8,208 bases of DNA from AC-69 sp036519575. GTDB taxonomy: Bacteria > Actinomycetota > UBA4738 > HRBIN12. Shown in pieces: positions 6,238 to 8,208 of the stretch. Position numbers and translations under genes: made by a program. A model generated the notes under the pieces. The model was given only the letters and a program-made list of their open reading frames with translations, made no database searches and was not told the origin of the DNA. Where the stretch lies: the NCBI GenBank assembly GCA_036519575.1, contig DATDKZ010000125.1:1-8208 (forward strand), written 5' to 3'. Position 1 is the stretch's first letter; each line of letters begins with the position of its first letter.

Positions 6238-7175
6238 TCGAGCGTCCGGACCTCCGCCCGTTTCGAGAGCTCGACGGCCCGGGTTCGGTCCAGCCGTCCC
6301 GCCCCGGGCACGTCGGCGTTCGCCGCCGCTGCCCCCAAGGCCATCGCCAGCGCGTCGGCCCACGTGGCGCGGCGGTCGAGCGCCGTGACCAACCCACCAA
6401 GGAACGCGTCGCCGCTCCCCACCGGGTAGGGACCTCGCTCGTACAGCCGAGCCCGGAGCGCAACGCCGCCCGGGGTCACGACCACGGCTCCCTCGGCGCC
6501 ACGGGTCACGATGGCCGCCCGCCCATCGCCGTTCATGCGCCACCGAAGTTCGAGGGCCGCCGCCTTCGCGTCCTCCACCGTGTCGACCTCGGAACCGAGG
6601 AGCGTCCCGGCCTCCTCCGCGTTCACCTTGACGATCTGCGGCCCGGTCGAGATCCCGAGCAGCAGAGCCTCGTCCCGAGCATCGAGGGCCACGGGGACCC
6701 CCGCGGTGCGAGCCAGGCGGATCAGGCGGGCGTAGCCGTCGTCGGGGGCACCGACGGGCAGGTTTCCCGAAAGGGTCATCCACGCCGAGGAGGGCAAGAG
6801 GTCCCGGACGATCCCCTCGAGTTGCTCCCATCCCGCGGCGCCGACATCCCATCCGCGCTCATAGAACTCGGTCAGGCCCCGGCCGGTCAGATCGGCCACG
6901 GAGAGCGAGGCCCGCGTCTCGCCCTCCACCCAGGCGAAGCGAGATGGGACCCCTTCGGCGGCCAGGGCCTCCTCGATCCACCGTCCCGCGTGCCCGGCCA
7001 AGATCCCGGTTGCCGTCACGTCCGCCCCCAATGCGTGCGCGGAGCGGGCCACGTTCAACCCCTTGCCCCCGGGGACCTGGACGAATTCGGTTGGACGGTG
7101 GATGGCGCCGACCTCGACTCGGTCGACCTCGAAGAGCTTGTCCACGGATGGGCTTGCGGCGACGCAGAGGATCAC
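6234..7175 (-). CDS. 1-phosphofructokinase / tagatose-6-phosphate kinase-like PfkB enzyme (FruK/LacC type)
   Basis: This 313-residue cytoplasmic kinase belongs to the FruK/LacC branch of the PfkB fold, which phosphorylates an already phosphorylated ketose to a bisphosphate. Evidence: the early M-I-L-C-V-A-A-S-P-S-V-D start, the branch-specific P-G-G-K-G-L-N-V-A-R (35-44), T-L-S-G-N-L-P (134-140), T-R-G-A-E-G-A (224-230) and the catalytic G-S-G-D-A-F-L-G-G (253-261) with Asp256 as likely base. Length is typical (about 310). The usual K-P-N-x-x-E of the branch reads K-V-N-A-E-E here (183-188), so the proline is replaced by valine. The start is GTG at 7175, overlapping the upstream kinase stop (GTGA), with GGAG eight bases before it. 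Next to a SIS isomerase, a tagatose-6-phosphate or fructose-6-phosphate substrate giving a 1,6-bisphosphate is likelier than fructose-1-phosphate, which usually goes with a PTS. Substrate remains an inference. Confidence 0.88.
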   Translation of the reverse strand: MILCVAASPSVDKLFEVDRVEVGAIHRPTEFVQVPGGKGLNVARSAHALGADVTATGILAGHAGRWIEEALAAEGVPSRFAWVEGETRASLSVADLTGRGLTEFYERGWDVGAAGWEQLEGIVRDLLPSSAWMTLSGNLPVGAPDDGYARLIRLARTAGVPVALDARDEALLLGISTGPQIVKVNAEEAGTLLGSEVDTVEDAKAAALELRWRMNGDGRAAIVTRGAEGAVVVTPGGVALRARLYERGPYPVGSGDAFLGGLVTALDRRATWADALAMALGAAAANADVPGAGRLDRTRAVELSKRAEVRTLD

Positions 7176-8101
7176 GCCACCGACTCCAGGGCGGCCACCG
7201 CCTCATCCATCGTCGGCTGGGCGGCCGTGCCGCCGGGGGCTCGCGTCGAGAGCGAGCCGCACGCGACGGCGAGTTGAAGGCACCGAGACAGGGGAAGGCC
7301 GGCCAGCCGCCCAGCCAGGAACCCGGCGTCGAAGCTGTCACCTGCTCCGGTCGTATCGACGACGTCGGCGGGGATGGATTCGGAACGGACCACCTCGTCC
7401 GCCCACAGGGCCAGGCCCCCGCCCTGCCCGAACTTCACCGCCACGATCGAGCCCCGCTCGGCCAGGGTGAGCGCCGCGACGTCGATGTCGTCCACGCCGG
7501 TGATGGACCGGGCCTCCACCGAGTTGGGGAGGAAGCAATCGGTCTGTGACAGGAGCGAAAGCAGTCCGCCGTCCCATTCACCTGCCGGATCCCAGTTGGG
7601 GTCGATCGAGGTGGTGCCCCCAGCCTCGCGGGCTTTCCGGAACAGCGGGGGAAGGTCGGCCGCCAGACCGGTCTGGAGGAAATAGGACGACACGTGGACA
7701 TGGCGGGAGCTACGAAGGAGCGCGTGATCGATCATCTCCGCCCGGAGGTCGGCGATCGCTCCCAGCGCGCTGAGCGTGGCCCGGTCCTCGCCCTTCGATA
7801 GCACGACCGAAAGGCCGGTCGGCCGGCTCGGGTCCACCACCAGGCCCGTGGTGTCCACGCCGCGCTCCGTCAGGGCGTCCAGCATGAACCGACCGAACAC
7901 GTCGTCCCCGACCACGCCGGCGAAGGCCACGCGCAAGCCGAGGCGCGCGGCTCCGCAGGCGGCGATCGCCCCCGATCCCCCGATCACCAGATCGGCTCGA
8001 TCGACCAGCTTCTCGGCCTGGCCGAACTCCGGCGTCACGTCGCCCCGGACGATCAGGTCGGGGTTGGCGTCACCGACGACGAGGAGATCGAAATCGGGCA
8101 T
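7172..8101 (-). CDS. PfkB-family (ribokinase-like) carbohydrate kinase
   Basis: This 309-residue cytoplasmic kinase belongs to the ribokinase branch of the PfkB family. It begins D-L-L-V-V-G-D-A-N-P-D (5-15) and carries PfkB signature 1 as G-G-S-G-A-I-A-A-C-G-A-A-R-L-G (41-55), followed by G-V-V-G-D-D-V-F-G (62-70). It also has I-D-P-N-W-D-P (166-172), L-P-N-S-V-E-A (191-197) and signature 2 as D-T-T-G-A-G-D-S-F-D-A-G-F (249-261), with catalytic Asp255. All family essentials are intact. Such enzymes phosphorylate free sugars, typically at a terminal hydroxyl, and in this context it probably makes the 6-phosphosugar used by the SIS isomerase. The ATG at 8101 has no clear Shine-Dalgarno. It lies 26 bp after the stop of an apparent upstream gene and overlaps the downstream kinase by 4 bp, so the two kinases are probably made in step. 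The precise substrate cannot be assigned from motifs. Confidence 0.92.
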   Translation of the reverse strand: MPDFDLLVVGDANPDLIVRGDVTPEFGQAEKLVDRADLVIGGSGAIAACGAARLGLRVAFAGVVGDDVFGRFMLDALTERGVDTTGLVVDPSRPTGLSVVLSKGEDRATLSALGAIADLRAEMIDHALLRSSRHVHVSSYFLQTGLAADLPPLFRKAREAGGTTSIDPNWDPAGEWDGGLLSLLSQTDCFLPNSVEARSITGVDDIDVAALTLAERGSIVAVKFGQGGGLALWADEVVRSESIPADVVDTTGAGDSFDAGFLAGRLAGLPLSRCLQLAVACGSLSTRAPGGTAAQPTMDEAVAALESVA

Positions 8102-8127
8102 GGGACCGACGACACACTAGCCGACGG

Positions 8128-8208
8128 TCAGGCCTGTGCCTCTCGCTCCCTCCGTCGCTCGGAGAGGTGATCGGCTACCCCGATGCTCGTGAACGGAAGC
8201 ACCGGAGC
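8128..8208 (-). CDS. C-terminal fragment of an unidentified upstream gene
   Basis: On the minus strand the last 26 codons before a TGA at 8130-8128 read as a plausible protein tail, with V-L-P-F-T-S-I-G-V-A-D-H-L, then a charged R-R-R-E-R-E stretch, ending A-Q-A. GC at third codon positions is about 73%, as in coding DNA here, and the stop lies 26 bp before the kinase ATG, as expected within an operon. I do not recognise the family from so short a piece. A missing pathway enzyme such as an aldolase or dehydrogenase could lie here, but nothing in the fragment shows it. It may also be chance open frame. Confidence 0.4.
   Translation of the reverse strand, partial: APVLPFTSIGVADHLSERRREREAQA

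Noticed and set aside
5608..6852. Open frame of 414 codons on the minus strand
   Set aside because: It spans the 3' end of the ATPase and part of the kinase in the wrong frame, is Arg/Gly/Pro-rich, and matches no family; both true genes are well supported.
8102..8127. TAGTGT (minus strand, 8114-8119) as a -10 element for the kinase operon
   Set aside because: Weak match, no partnering -35 element, and an upstream gene on the same strand makes co-transcription more likely.

Overview
The window is GC-rich, tightly packed bacterial chromosomal DNA with many GTG starts and short or overlapping gene junctions. This suggests an actinobacterium or a similarly GC-rich relative (for example Chloroflexota). 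The assignment rests on composition, probable leaderless promoters and protein flavour only; no rRNA or other taxonomic marker is present.

The theme is import and catabolism of one carbohydrate. From left to right: (1) the 3' end of a GH4 family NAD-dependent alpha-glycosidase (1-255, +), resembling alpha-galactosidase MelA; (2) convergent to it, a DeoR-family sugar-phosphate-responsive repressor (292-1050, -); (3) a 67-bp divergent control region with a good promoter, repeated GCGATT half-sites and probable leaderless starts on both sides; (4) a five-gene + strand operon (1118-6237) of a SIS-domain phosphosugar isomerase, a sugar-binding lipoprotein, two CUT1-type permeases and a MalK/UgpC-type ATPase, with junctions from a 19-bp gap to a 4-bp overlap; (5) a convergent - strand operon (8208-6234) of an unidentified gene whose last 26 codons enter the window, a ribokinase-like PfkB sugar kinase and a 1-phosphofructokinase/tagatose-6-phosphate kinase-like enzyme.

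The working model is that a glycoside or free sugar is imported by the ABC transporter. GH4 hydrolyses it if it is a glycoside. The ribokinase-like enzyme phosphorylates the aldose (probably at C6), the SIS protein isomerises it to a ketose-6-phosphate, and the FruK/LacC-like kinase makes a ketose-1,6-bisphosphate. A class II aldolase would complete the route but is not visible here. The DeoR protein probably senses a phosphorylated intermediate and controls the divergent promoter. The substrate is not determined; galactose/tagatose-type sugars are the leading guess from the GH4 and LacC-like members.

No mobile element, CRISPR array, tRNA or rRNA was seen. The most unusual details are the candidate operator array around back-to-back probable leaderless promoters, a Lys-to-Arg change at the C-terminal position matching the GlmS Schiff-base lysine, a gene order like the Bacillus frl operon, and interlocked stop codons of the two convergent operons. 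I found no wholly new system; the novelty lies in the combination and its wiring.
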